A DNA stretch of 64,000 nucleotides from Hymenobacter duratus (GTDB lineage: Bacteria; Bacteroidota; Bacteroidia; Cytophagales; Hymenobacteraceae). Location of the stretch: the NCBI RefSeq assembly GCF_014698995.1, contig NZ_JACWZZ010000006.1, positions 1 through 64,000 on the forward strand, read 5' to 3'. A program made the position numbers and the translations under genes. Positions within the stretch are counted from its first letter, which is position 1. The number at the start of each line of letters is the position of its first letter. This document shows positions 15,126 through 24,900 of the stretch, piece by piece. A model generated the notes under the pieces. It ran no database searches. It saw only the letters and a program-made list of their open reading frames with translations, and had not been told where the DNA came from.

Positions 15126-16547
15126 TTACATATTCAGGGCCCCCAGGCCCGAGGCGTTGAGGCAGGCTTCCTTAAAGGCTTCGGCGTAGGTAGGGTGGGC
15201 GTGCGACATCAGGGCTACGTCTTCGGCCGCCCCGCGAAAGCTCATCACGGCCACCGCTTCGGCTACGATGTCGGCAATGCGCGCTCCTATCATGTGGACG
15301 CCCAGGATTTCATCGGTGTCGGCGGCGGTGAGCACTTTTACCAGCCCTTCGGTATCGGCCCCGGCCAGGGCCCGGCCGGAGGCGCTGAACGGAAACGAGC
15401 CCGACTTATAGGCCAGGCCCTGCTCCTTCAACTGCTCTTCGGTGTAGCCCACGCCGGCCACTTCGGGCCAGGTGTACACCACGTTGGGAATGAGCAGGTA
15501 GTTGACGTGCGGCTTCTGGCCCGCAATCCGCTCGGCCACGAACACGCCCTCATCAGAGGCCTTGTGCGCCAGCATGGCCCCGCGCACCACGTCGCCCAGC
15601 GCCCAGATGCCGGGCACGTTGGTTTGCAGCTCGTCGTTGACTTTCACCCGGCCTTTCTCGTCTACCTCCACCCCGGCCGCGGCCAGGTTCAGGCCGTCGG
15701 TGTAGGGCCGGCGGCCCACCGATACCAGACAGTAGTCGCCTTCCAGCTGCAGGTCGGCCCCGCCGGCCGCCGGAGTGGCCGTCAGCTTCACCGTCTCCCC
15801 TTCCCGTGTTACGGCCGTGACCTTGTGGGAGAGGTAAAATTCCAGGCCCTGCTTTTTGAGGGAGCGCAGCAGCTCCTTGCCCAGGGTGCGGTCCATGCTC
15901 GGAATAATGGCGTCGGTATATTCCACGACCGATACTTTGCTACCCAGCCGGGCGTACACCGACCCCAACTCCAGGCCGATAACGCCGCCGCCCACGATAA
16001 TCAGGTGCTTGGGCAGCTCGCGTAGCGCCAGGGCCTCCGTGCTGGTGATGACGCGCTCCTTATCTAGGGTGATGAAAGGCAAGGTGCTGGGCTTGGAGCC
16101 GGTGGCGATGATGATGTTCTTAGCCGTGAGCCGCTGCTCTTCCCCACTGCCCCCGTCCGTTGGCACGACGCGCACGGTGGTGGCATCCACGAACGAGGCC
16201 ACGCCGTGGAGGATGTCCACCTTGTTTTTCTTCATCAGGTACACTACCCCGTCGCACACCTTGCTTACCACCTTATCCTTGCGCTCCATCATGCGCGGCA
16301 GGTCGGCGCGCAGGTTGTCGGCGGCAATGCCGTGCTCGGCAAACTGCGCCGTGGCTTTGTGGTAGAGTTCGGTGGATTCGAGTACCGCCTTGCTGGGGAT
16401 GCAGCCCACGTTGAGGCAGGTGCCGCCCAGGGTGGGATATTTTTCGATGATGGCCGTTTTCAGGCCCAGCTGGCCGCAGCGCACGGCCGCGATGTAGCCG
16501 CCGGGGCCGGAGCCGATGATGAGAACGTCGTAGGAAGAAGCAGACAT
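15126..16547 (-). CDS. lpdA: dihydrolipoamide dehydrogenase (E3)
   Basis: A 473-residue flavoprotein disulfide reductase. The FAD-binding motif is GSGPGGYIAAVRCGQLG near residue 10. The redox disulfide is GGTCLNVGCIPSKA (about 40-53). The NAD-binding GGGVIGLELGSVYARLG and the second FAD motif (NVPGIWALGDV) follow, and the dimer-interface His-Glu pair is in SHAHPTYAEAF. It lacks the vicinal C-terminal cysteines and N-terminal HMA domain of mercuric reductase, so MerA was rejected. It is unusual to find E3 inside a metal-efflux operon. It lies 41 bases after the CDF gene. It may replace a metal-poisoned chromosomal E3, or supply reductant. Confidence 0.92.
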   Translation of the reverse strand: MSASSYDVLIIGSGPGGYIAAVRCGQLGLKTAIIEKYPTLGGTCLNVGCIPSKAVLESTELYHKATAQFAEHGIAADNLRADLPRMMERKDKVVSKVCDGVVYLMKKNKVDILHGVASFVDATTVRVVPTDGGSGEEQRLTAKNIIIATGSKPSTLPFITLDKERVITSTEALALRELPKHLIIVGGGVIGLELGSVYARLGSKVSVVEYTDAIIPSMDRTLGKELLRSLKKQGLEFYLSHKVTAVTREGETVKLTATPAAGGADLQLEGDYCLVSVGRRPYTDGLNLAAAGVEVDEKGRVKVNDELQTNVPGIWALGDVVRGAMLAHKASDEGVFVAERIAGQKPHVNYLLIPNVVYTWPEVAGVGYTEEQLKEQGLAYKSGSFPFSASGRALAGADTEGLVKVLTAADTDEILGVHMIGARIADIVAEAVAVMSFRGAAEDVALMSHAHPTYAEAFKEACLNASGLGALNM

Positions 16548-16588
16548 GAGCCGGAGCAGGTTAAGGTGAAAAAGTAGCCAGAAAGTAC

Positions 16589-17485
16589 TTACAGGTGCGT
16601 TTCGTGCCGGGCGAAGTCGCCGCGCTCCACCTGGATGGTGGCGTGCTGTACGGCGTGCTTGCCCGTTACGTAGGCATGGGCGCGGGCCAGCACGTCGTCG
16701 TGCTGGGCACCTTCGGCCAGCACGACATGGACGCTCAGGGCGTTGACCCCGGAGGTGAGCACCCAGGCGTGCAGGTCGTGCACGGCCGCCACGCCCGGCT
16801 CGGCCAGCAGGCCCTGGCGCAGGGCTTCCAGATTCACATCGGCCGGGGTGCCTTCCAGCAGCACGGCCACCGACTCTTTGAGCAGGGCCCAGGTGCGGGG
16901 CAGAATGAACAGGCCGATGCCGGCTGAGAGCAGCGGGTCGGCGTAGTACCACTTCGTGGTGAGCATGATAGCGCCCGCGATTATCACGCCCACGGACGTA
17001 AGCAGGTCGCTGAGCACCTCGAAGTAGGCGCCCTTCATATTTAGGCTCTCGCCCGAGCTTTTGCGCAGCAGGTACACGCCGTAGAGGTTGACCAGCATGC
17101 CCACGCCGGCCACCCACATCATGGTGGTGCTTTCCACCTTGGGTGGGTTCAGGAAGCGGAAATAGGCCTCGTAGAGGATGTAGAGCGAAATCAGAATCAG
17201 CACCACCGCGTTGGTGAGGGCAGCCAGAATCTCGAAGCGGTAGTAGCCGTAGGTGCGCTCGGGCGTGGCCGGCTTCTCGCCGAAACGAATGGCCAGCAGG
17301 GCCAGGCCCACCCCGGCCACGTCGGTGAGCATATGGCCCGCGTCGGCCAGCAAGGCCAGGCTGCCGGTCCACCAGCCGCCGATGACTTCCGCCACCAGGT
17401 AGGCCAGCGTCGTGAAAAAGACGATGGTCAGGGCGCGCTTGTTGCGCGAGGCGGCGCTGCCGCTCATGCCGTGGGAACCGCTCAT
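16589..17485 (-). CDS. czcD: cation diffusion facilitator (CzcD/ZitB-like)
   Basis: A 298-residue inner-membrane exporter for Zn, Co or Cd driven by proton antiport. It has six membrane helices and the CDF metal sites: LALLADAGHMLTDVAG in helix 2 (H-x3-D) and FEVLSDLLTSVGVIIAG in helix 5 (D-x3 region). The C-terminal cytoplasmic domain of about 80 residues (VNLEALRQGLLAEPGVAAVHDLHAWVL) is the standard dimerisation domain. The ATG at 17485 overlaps the stop of the P-type ATPase (ATGA), so the two are translationally coupled. The H-x3-D site indicates zinc/cadmium preference. Confidence 0.9.
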   Translation of the reverse strand: MSGSHGMSGSAASRNKRALTIVFFTTLAYLVAEVIGGWWTGSLALLADAGHMLTDVAGVGLALLAIRFGEKPATPERTYGYYRFEILAALTNAVVLILISLYILYEAYFRFLNPPKVESTTMMWVAGVGMLVNLYGVYLLRKSSGESLNMKGAYFEVLSDLLTSVGVIIAGAIMLTTKWYYADPLLSAGIGLFILPRTWALLKESVAVLLEGTPADVNLEALRQGLLAEPGVAAVHDLHAWVLTSGVNALSVHVVLAEGAQHDDVLARAHAYVTGKHAVQHATIQVERGDFARHETHL

Positions 17486-19671
17486 GACTGGGTTGCTTGT
17501 GCGGGTGAAACGGTAGGGCCAGCCGGCGCCGGGCCGCCCGTGCCCGGCGTGGCGTAGTCCATGCGCTGAATGCGCACCGCGTTGAGGATAGCCAGCAGGG
17601 CCACGCCCACGTCGGCAAACACGGCTTCCCACATCGTAGCCAGGCCGCCGGCCCCGAGCACGAGCACGATGCCCTTCACGATAAAGGCCAGCCAGATATT
17701 CTGCCACACCACCGAATGGGTGGCGCGGGCAATGCGCCGGGCGGTGGCAATCTTACTGGGGTGGTCGGTCTGAATCACCACATCGGCGGTTTCAATGGTG
17801 GCGTCCGAGCCCAGTCCACCCATGGCAATGCCCACGTCGGCCAGGGCCACCACGGGCGCGTCGTTCACGCCGTCGCCCACGAAGGCCAGCTTGCGGCCCG
17901 CGTCCTTGTACTCCTGCACGTAGCGGGCCTTGTCTTCGGGCAGTAGCCCGCCGTGGGCCTCGTCAATGCCCAACTCCTTGGCCACGCGCTGGGTGATGCT
18001 GTCCTTGTCGCCGGAGAGCATCACGATTTTAGTGATACCGTCGGCCCGCAGCTCCTGCACGGTTTGCAAAGCGTCCGCCTTGGGCGCATCGGCCACGGTG
18101 AGGTAGCCGGCGTACTGGCCATCAATGGCGGCCACCACAATGCTGTCAAACACCTGGTCTACTTCGGCCGGGTAGGCTACGTTGAATTTGGTGAGCAGCT
18201 TGGTGTTGCCGGCCAGCACGTCGCGGCCCTCCACCCGGCCCCGCAGGCCGTGGCCGCTGATTTCCTCCACGTTTTCCACGGGCACGCCCGCCGCCGCCGC
18301 GCCGACGTGCAGCACCACGGCTTTGGCAATGGGATGGGTGGATTTAACTTCCAGCGCCCCCACCAGGCGCAGCATCTGGGCCGCGTCCATGCCGGCGGCG
18401 GGCTGCACCTGCTGCACGGCAAACACCCCCTGGGTAAGCGTACCGGTCTTGTCCATAACGACCGTATCCAGCTCGCGCATCACGTCCAGGAAGTTCGAGC
18501 CCTTAAAGAGGATACCCGCTTTCGAGGCCGCGCCGATGCCCCCGAAGTAGCCCAGCGGAATGCTGATGACCAAGGCGCAGGGGCAGGAAATCACCAGGAA
18601 CACCAAGGCCCGGTAGAGCCAGGTGCGCAGCACGTAGTCATCGACCACGAAGTAAGGAACCAGCACCAGCAGCACGGCCAGCAGCACCACGATGGGCGTG
18701 TAGACCTTGGCGAACTTGGTGATGAACTGCTGGGTTTTGGCCTTGCGGCCCACCGCGTCCTGCACCATGGCCAGAATCTTGGCCAGCTTGGTATCCTGGT
18801 AGGTGGCCGTGACCAGCACCTGCACCAGGCTTTCCTGGTTTATCATGCCGGCCAGCACCACCTCGCCCGTCTGCTTGGTCTGCGGAGCCGACTCGCCGGT
18901 GAGGGCGGCCGTGTTGAACGAAGCCGGACCTTTCGCCAGCGTGCCGTCGAGGGCCACTTTCTCGCCCGGCCGCACCTCAATCACGTCGCCCAGCTGCACG
19001 GCTTTGGGGTCGAGCACCAGCGACTGGCCGTCCCGCAGCACGGTGACTTCGGTCGCCTGAATTTCGAGCAGGGCCCGGATGCTGCGCTTGGCCCGGTTCA
19101 CGGCCGCGTCCTGAAACAGCTCGCCCACGGTGTAGAACAGCATCACGGCCACGCCTTCCGGGTACTCGCCGATGGCAAAGGCCCCGAGCGTGGCGATGCT
19201 CATGAGCAGAAACTCGTTGAAGATGTTGCCGCTGGGAATGCTGAGCACAGCCGAGCGAATGACTTTCCACCCGACCAGCAGGAAGGCCACGCCGTACCAG
19301 GCCAGGCGTACGTAGCCGGTGAAAAAGCCCACTTTATAGTAATCCAGCGCGATGCCGCCCAGCAGCAAGACCAGGGCCACGCCAGGCCAGAGGTAAGGGT
19401 TCGCGCCCACGGGGCCGTGGTCGTGGTCGTCGCCGCCGGCGTGGTCGTGGCCGGCGTGCTCGTCGGCGGCCTTGCCCGCCAGGTCCACCACGCGCTTGCC
19501 GGCGGGATGGTCGTGGCCGGCGTGGTCATGGCCGGGCACGTCGTGGCCTTCGGGCGCGGCAGCGGCTTCGGGCGTGAGCTGGTCGCGGCTGAGCGCGCCC
19601 ACGTTTTCGAGCTTGGCCTGCTTGGCCGTGTTCAGCTCTTCGTTGGTATTGGGGGAAGTAGGGTCGGGCAT
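17482..19671 (-). CDS. cadA: Zn/Cd/Co-type heavy-metal P-type ATPase
   Basis: A 729-residue P1B-type ATPase. The N-terminal 90 residues have no HMA domain but many histidines in repeated (G)HDHAGHDH motifs, likely a metal-collecting tail. Membrane helices follow. The metal-site motif is SCPCALVISIP (Cys-Pro-Cys at about 362), with SIP typical of the Zn/Cd/Pb class. The phosphorylated DKTGTLTQG lies at about 404, HP locus STHPIAKAV, and VGDGVNDAPVVALADVGIAMG is the hinge. It is followed by an overlapping CDF gene and preceded by a small transporter. It expels divalent metal from the cytosol. Confidence 0.93.
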   Translation of the reverse strand: MPDPTSPNTNEELNTAKQAKLENVGALSRDQLTPEAAAAPEGHDVPGHDHAGHDHPAGKRVVDLAGKAADEHAGHDHAGGDDHDHGPVGANPYLWPGVALVLLLGGIALDYYKVGFFTGYVRLAWYGVAFLLVGWKVIRSAVLSIPSGNIFNEFLLMSIATLGAFAIGEYPEGVAVMLFYTVGELFQDAAVNRAKRSIRALLEIQATEVTVLRDGQSLVLDPKAVQLGDVIEVRPGEKVALDGTLAKGPASFNTAALTGESAPQTKQTGEVVLAGMINQESLVQVLVTATYQDTKLAKILAMVQDAVGRKAKTQQFITKFAKVYTPIVVLLAVLLVLVPYFVVDDYVLRTWLYRALVFLVISCPCALVISIPLGYFGGIGAASKAGILFKGSNFLDVMRELDTVVMDKTGTLTQGVFAVQQVQPAAGMDAAQMLRLVGALEVKSTHPIAKAVVLHVGAAAAGVPVENVEEISGHGLRGRVEGRDVLAGNTKLLTKFNVAYPAEVDQVFDSIVVAAIDGQYAGYLTVADAPKADALQTVQELRADGITKIVMLSGDKDSITQRVAKELGIDEAHGGLLPEDKARYVQEYKDAGRKLAFVGDGVNDAPVVALADVGIAMGGLGSDATIETADVVIQTDHPSKIATARRIARATHSVVWQNIWLAFIVKGIVLVLGAGGLATMWEAVFADVGVALLAILNAVRIQRMDYATPGTGGPAPAGPTVSPAQATQS

Positions 19672-19719
19672 AGGAAAAGGGAATGTCAGGGTAAGTAATG
19701 CAGGGACGGCCAGCCGGGG

Positions 19720-20334
19720 CTACCAGTCCACGAAAAAGCCGGCCACGCCCACCAGCACGAGCACTGCGCCGGTCAGCTGGCGCTCGTGCCGGGCCAGCCC
19801 GTCGAGGTTCAGGCGCCGCAGACTGCGGTGGGCCAGCGCCACCAGCACGCACATGGCCGATACGGAGGCCAGCAGGTACACGCTCATGAGCAGGGCCAGC
19901 GCGGCCGGGCCGTGGGTGCCGGCGGCCAGAAAAAACGTCTGGATTTCCAGACAGGGAGCCAGAAACATGGTGGCCGCCAGCCCCAGCACCACGCGGCGGC
20001 GCGGCGGGCGTTGGCGGAGTGGCCGGGGGTCGGGGTGGGTGTGGCCGGGGCCGGAAAAAGCGTAGAGCAGCCCGATGACGATAAGCAGCAACGGGGCCAC
20101 CCAGCCGGCAAACTGCGCGAAGCGGGCCGAAAGCCGCCAGCCCAGCAAGCCCAGGACCAGCCCGATGCCCACCGTGCTCAGGACGTGGGCGAGCCCGGCT
20201 ACCAGCGTCACGCCCACCGCCCGCCGCAGGGGCCAGCCTTCGGCCCGCGCCACGGCCAGCACCGGGGCCCAGTGGTTGGGAATGGCGGCGTGCAGCAAGC
20301 TGAGCACCAAAGCACCGGTGAGGAGTTCCAGCAT
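19720..20334 (-). CDS. six-helix membrane transporter, NicO/UreH-like
   Basis: A 204-residue polytopic membrane protein with about six helices. The N-terminal LTGALVLSLLHAAIPNHWAP carries a His-x5-His pair in helix 1, like the NicO/UreH/HupE group of nickel and cobalt transporters. A short His-rich loop (GPGHTHPDP) lies between helices 3 and 4. The ATG at 20334 was chosen because upstream in-frame sequence overlaps the YnfA-family gene and lacks hydrophobic character. It sits between YnfA and CadA genes with gaps of 5 and 48 bases. Divalent-metal export is likely from context; the family assignment is moderate. Confidence 0.6.
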   Translation of the reverse strand: MLELLTGALVLSLLHAAIPNHWAPVLAVARAEGWPLRRAVGVTLVAGLAHVLSTVGIGLVLGLLGWRLSARFAQFAGWVAPLLLIVIGLLYAFSGPGHTHPDPRPLRQRPPRRRVVLGLAATMFLAPCLEIQTFFLAAGTHGPAALALLMSVYLLASVSAMCVLVALAHRSLRRLNLDGLARHERQLTGAVLVLVGVAGFFVDW

Positions 20335-20339
20335 ACGAG

Positions 20340-20669
20340 TTACGAACGGGGCCAGAACAGGATAACGGCCAGGCCCAGCAGCACGACGGTCCCGCCCAGC
20401 ACATCGTACCGGTCGGGCCGGAAGCCATCGAAGTACCAGGCCCAGGCAATGGACATGACGACGAAAACGCCGCCGTACACGGCGTAGGTTTTGCCGAAGG
20501 AAGTGGACTGCCAGGTGGCCACCCACCCGTACACGACCAGCAGCACGGCCCCCAACAGCCCCATCCAGGCCGGGCGGTCAGCCTTGAGCCATTGCCACAT
20601 CAGGTAGCCGCCCCCGATTTCACAGAGGCCGGCGAGAAAGAAGAGGAACAAGGGCTGTAGGTAGCTCAT
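20340..20669 (-). CDS. YnfA family small membrane protein
   Basis: A 109-residue protein with four membrane helices and the YnfA signature: LAGLCEIGGGYLMWQWLK, then GWVATWQ...FGKTYAVYGGVFVVMSIAWAWYFDGFRPDRYD. YnfA (UPF0060) proteins resemble small multidrug-resistance transporters and are frequent in heavy-metal clusters; transport of a specific substrate here is not shown. The full length and both conserved regions are present. It lies between the CzcB-like adaptor gene (43-base gap) and the NicO-like gene (5-base gap), and so is part of the same operon. Confidence 0.9.
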   Translation of the reverse strand: MSYLQPLFLFFLAGLCEIGGGYLMWQWLKADRPAWMGLLGAVLLVVYGWVATWQSTSFGKTYAVYGGVFVVMSIAWAWYFDGFRPDRYDVLGGTVVLLGLAVILFWPRS

Positions 20670-20712
20670 CGGTTGGAGTAACGGGCTGTGAACGGCGTTT
20701 GCCGGCCGGGGG

Positions 20713-21894
20713 CTATTCTTCCTCCTCGGCGTTTTTCATCTTGGCCAGCAGCGAATACGCTCCCTCCGTGACGAAGGTGCTGGTAGCGGCTACTTCCTTG
20801 GGCAGGGTGATTTCCGTGAAGCCATCCTCGCTGCGGCCCAGCGTGACGGGTACCATCCGATAGCGGCCGGGCGAATCCACGGCAAAGGCGAAGTTCTTGC
20901 CCTCGAAGCGCACCAGGGCCGCGTCAGGTAGCGTGGGGGCCTGGGTGCGGCCGGTTTCAATCATGGCCCGCACGTAGAGGCCAGGCAGCAGCGCGGGGTC
21001 GTTTTCCTGGTCGAGGTGGCCGTGCACGCGCACGGTGCGGTCTTCGCCAATGGCTTTGCCGACGAGGTACACCCGGGCCGTGCGCTCCCGGCGGGAGCCG
21101 GTGGAGTCGCTGGCCAGGGTGAAGCGAATCAGCTGGCCCTTCTGCACGCGGGCCACGTCGCGCTCAAACACGGTCAGCTCGACGTGCAGGTGCTCGGGGT
21201 CCACGATTTCAAACAGCGCGTCGGTGGCCGTCACGGCCTGGCCCACCGTCACGTTCACGGCCCGCACGAAGCCGGCCCGCGGGGCGCGGAGGCTGGCCGT
21301 GGTGACGATTCGCCCACCTACGGGCAAGCCCGCCAGCCGCAGCCGGGCAGCTTGGGCGTTGGTTTGCACCTGCAGGGCCCGGTAGTCGGCCTGGGCGCGC
21401 TGGTAGTTTTTCTGGGGCGCAACCTCCTGCTCATACAGCTCCTTCTGGCGGGCCAGCTCGGTGCGGGCGTATTCCAGGCGGGCGCGGGTTTCGAGGTAGT
21501 CCTGCTGCAGCGTCACGAACTCCGGGTTGCGGATAGTGGCCAGCACTTCGCCCTTGCGCACGCGGGCCCCCTGCAGCAGCTCGGTGTTCTCCACGAAGCC
21601 CCCCAGCGGGGCCGTGATATTGACGGCGCTTTCCGGCGGCACGTCCAGCGTGCCCGTCACGGCCAGGCCCGCGCCCATCGGCCGGTCGGCCAGGCGGGCG
21701 GTTTTCAGACCGGCGGCCTGCTGCTCGGCCGGGGAGAGGGTCACCACGTCGGAGGCTTCTTCGCCTGCCGCTTCACCGCCGGCTTCTTTGCCTTCGGGCG
21801 CGGTAGTTTCCGCGTCCGCGCTTTCTTTCTTGTCGGCACCGCAGCCGGCCAGGGTCAGGCCAAGCAGCAGTACCAGGGATGCAATCTTATTCAT
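20713..21894 (-). CDS. czcB: RND efflux periplasmic adaptor (CzcB/CusB-like)
   Basis: A 393-residue membrane-fusion protein that links the inner-membrane RND pump to the outer-membrane channel. The signal peptide ends in the lipobox TLAGCG (Cys at about 18). An acidic linker of about 30 residues (ESADAETTAPEGKEAGGEAAGEE) follows. Then come the biotinyl-lipoyl half-motifs (ITAPLGGFVENTELLQGARVRKGEVLATIRNPE and LRAPRAGFVRAVNVTVGQ), an alpha-hairpin between them, and beta-barrel and membrane-proximal domains. It lies 24 bases after the CzcA-CzcC gene. The acidic linker may help gather cations. Confidence 0.9.
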   Translation of the reverse strand: MNKIASLVLLLGLTLAGCGADKKESADAETTAPEGKEAGGEAAGEEASDVVTLSPAEQQAAGLKTARLADRPMGAGLAVTGTLDVPPESAVNITAPLGGFVENTELLQGARVRKGEVLATIRNPEFVTLQQDYLETRARLEYARTELARQKELYEQEVAPQKNYQRAQADYRALQVQTNAQAARLRLAGLPVGGRIVTTASLRAPRAGFVRAVNVTVGQAVTATDALFEIVDPEHLHVELTVFERDVARVQKGQLIRFTLASDSTGSRRERTARVYLVGKAIGEDRTVRVHGHLDQENDPALLPGLYVRAMIETGRTQAPTLPDAALVRFEGKNFAFAVDSPGRYRMVPVTLGRSEDGFTEITLPKEVAATSTFVTEGAYSLLAKMKNAEEEE

Positions 21895-21918
21895 GGAATT
21901 GATATCAGGGAGAAGAGA

Positions 21919-24900
21919 TTACCGGGCTGCCGTGCCCAGCAGGTAGTCCAGGTCGATGGCGGTTTGATTGTAGGCCAGTACGGCGTCGAGGTAGGCCGTG
22001 CGCACGCTCAGGGCGCGCTCCAGGTTGAGCAGCAGCTCGGAGTAGGTAGTTTCCCCGGCTTTATAGGCCAGTTGGCTCAGACGCACGATGACAGCCGATT
22101 GGGGCAGGCCGGTTTGCTCGTAAAACTGCACCCGGCGCTGCTGCTCCTGTAGGCGCAGACGCAGCTCATCGAGCTGGGCAGCGGCTTCGGCCTGGTAGCG
22201 CTGGTAGGTGGTCGTGGCGACCTGCTCCTGCAGCTTGGCCGCCTGCACCCGGGCCTTCTGGGGGCCGCGCAGCAGCGGAATGGCCACGCCGGCCTGCACG
22301 CTCTGGAACCGGTCGCCGGTGCCGTAGGTCGTGGCCTGCCCGTCCACCTCGTAGGTGCCCCGCAGCGACTGGTTGGTGTAGCCTATCGTCACTTGCGGCA
22401 GCCCCTGGGCCTGCTCCACGCGGGTTTCGGCCCGGCGCTCGGCAATCTGCTGCTGCAGTACCCGGGCCTGGGGCGTGGCGGCCAGTACCGCCGTGTCCAC
22501 CGCTGCTCCGGGAGCGGGCAGCAGGCGCAGGACACTATCGGCAATGGCGACGGGCTGCGTGGTTTGCAGCAAGGCCTGCAGCTGGCGCTGGGCAATGGCG
22601 TAGTCGGCCCGGGCCTGGATGAGCAGGTTTTGCGTCTCGCCCTGCTGAATCAGAGCGTTGGCCGGTTCCAGGCGGGCCACCTCGCCGGCTTTGAAGCGCA
22701 GCTGCGCGGCGCGCAGGAACTCGGTGTAGATGCTGTCCTGCCCGCGCAGCGTGCGCAGGCGGTGGCGGGCGTGTACGGCCCGCTCGTAGCTTAGGCGCAC
22801 CTGCCGGCGCAGCTCGGCCTGTACCTGGGCCAGCTGCTGCTCCCGGCCCCCAATCTGGGCCTGACTCAACCCCGCCTGGGCTTTGTAGTAGCCCGGCAGG
22901 GCCAGCGACTGGCCGATGCTGAGCACGTTGTCCGAAAGCGGGGAGTTGACCTGCCCGTAGGTGCCCAGCACCGTGGTGCGGCCCACGTCAAAGGAAGTCC
23001 GGCGCAGGGCCTGTTGGGCTTCCAGGGAGCGTTGGGCGGCCTGCACCGTGCCGTTGGCCTGCAGCGCCTGCCCCACGGCCTGCGTGGATGTAAGCGGCCC
23101 TTGCGCCCGAGCCGGTACCGCGGCGAGCAAACCACCCAGCACGAGCAGCAGCACCGCAACGGGTACGGCCGCCGTCGGCCGCGGCTTTTCTTCTCCCGTT
23201 GGTTTGGACTTGCGCTCCGACAGGGCGTAGAGCACCGGCAGCACCAGCAGGGTCAGCAGCGTGGCCGTGACCAGCCCGCCGATGACGACGGTAGCCAGCG
23301 GGCGCTGCACCTCGGCCCCGGCCGACTGGGACAGAGCCATCGGTAAAAAGCCCAGCGAGGCCACGGTAGCCGTCATCAGCACCGGCCGCAGGCGCACCTG
23401 CGTGCCTTCCAGAATACGCCGGTAAAGGTCCGTGTGGCCTTCTTCCTTGAGCTGGTTGAAGTAGCCGATGAGCACGATGCCGTTGAGCACGGCTACGCCG
23501 AATAAGGCAATGAAGCCCACCCCGGCCGAGATGCTGAAGGGCATGCCGCGCAGCCAGAGGGCCAATACCCCGCCGATGGCCGAGAGCGGAATGGCCGTGA
23601 AAATGAGGATGGACTGCTTCAAGGACTTGAACGTGAAGAACAACAGCACGAAAATCAGTGTCAGGGCCACGGGCACGGCGATGCTTAGCCGCTGGGTGGC
23701 CTCGCGCAGGTTTTCGAACTGCCCGCCGTAGGTGGTGTAGTAGCCCGGGGCGAACTTGAGTTGTTGCTCCACCTTGCCCTGCAGCTCCTGCACCACGCTC
23801 TCCACGTCGCGGCCGCGCACGTTGAAGGCCACCGTGATGCGGCGCTGCGCGTCGTCGCGCTGGATCTGGTTGGGCCCTTCCTGCAGGCTGACCGTGGCCA
23901 CCTGCTCCAGCGGCACCTGCTCGCCGCTGGGCGTAGCGATGAGCAACTGCCGCACTTGCGTGATGTTCTGGCGCAGCTCGGGCGCCAGGCGCAGCACCAC
24001 GTCGAAGCGGCGCTCCTGTTCGAAGAGTTGCCCGGCGCTCTGCCCGGCGAAAGCCGTTTGCACCGTGCGGTTCACGTCCTCGGCGTTCAGCCCGAAGCGG
24101 GCCAGGCGGTTGCGGTCGAGCTTGACCACGATTTGGGGCAAGCCGGTGACCTGCTCCACGTACACGTCTTCGGCCCCTTCTACTTGCCGTACCAGGCGGG
24201 CAGCCTGCTCGGCGTAACGGGCCAGCTGCTGCAGGTCCTCGCCGTAGATTTTGAGCACCACGTCCTGCTTGGCGCCGCTGATGAGCTCGTTGAAGCGCAT
24301 CTGGATGGGCTGCTGAAAGCCGAAGGTCACCCCAGGAATGACGCTCAAGGCCTCGGCCATTTTCTCGGCCAGCTCTTCCCGGTTACTGGCCGAGGTCCAT
24401 TTGCTCTGGTCTTTTTCCAGAATCACCATCACGTCGGCCGCTTCCACCGGCATGGGGTCGGTGGGAATTTCGGCGGCCCCGATTTTGGCGACCACCTCTT
24501 TCACTTCAGGGAATTGCTTTTTGAGGATGCCGCCGGCCTGCTGGCTTTTGTCCACGGTGTAGCTCAGCGACGAGCCGGTGAGCGTGCGCATCTCAATGGC
24601 AAAGTCGCCTTCCGAGAGCTGCGGAATAAATTCCCCGCCCAACGTGCGAAACAGCAGCAGAGACCCGGCAAACAGCGCCACGGCCGTGCCGAGCACCAGC
24701 GCTTTGCGGCGCAGGGCCCACTCCAGTACGGGGCGGTAGCGCGCTTCCAGCCAGCTCATCATGCGGTCGGAGATGTTGCGCTTGTGCTTGGTGTTGCGGC
24801 TCAGGGCCAGCGCCGACATCATCGGCACGTACGTCAAGCTCAGGATGAAGGCGCCGATGATGGCAAAGGCCACGGTCTGGGCCATGGGCTTGAACATCTT

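Noticed and set aside
15126..16547. Mercuric reductase (merA)
   Set aside because: No N-terminal HMA domain and no C-terminal vicinal cysteines; the SHAHPTYAEAF motif and overall layout are those of dihydrolipoamide dehydrogenase.
17953..19698. A 581-codon plus-strand frame opposite the CadA-type ATPase, and similar long frames opposite the RND genes (23761-25158, 51493-53766)
   Set aside because: His/Gln/Arg-rich translations with no recognisable fold; they arise from lack of stop codons on the complement of GC-rich genes.
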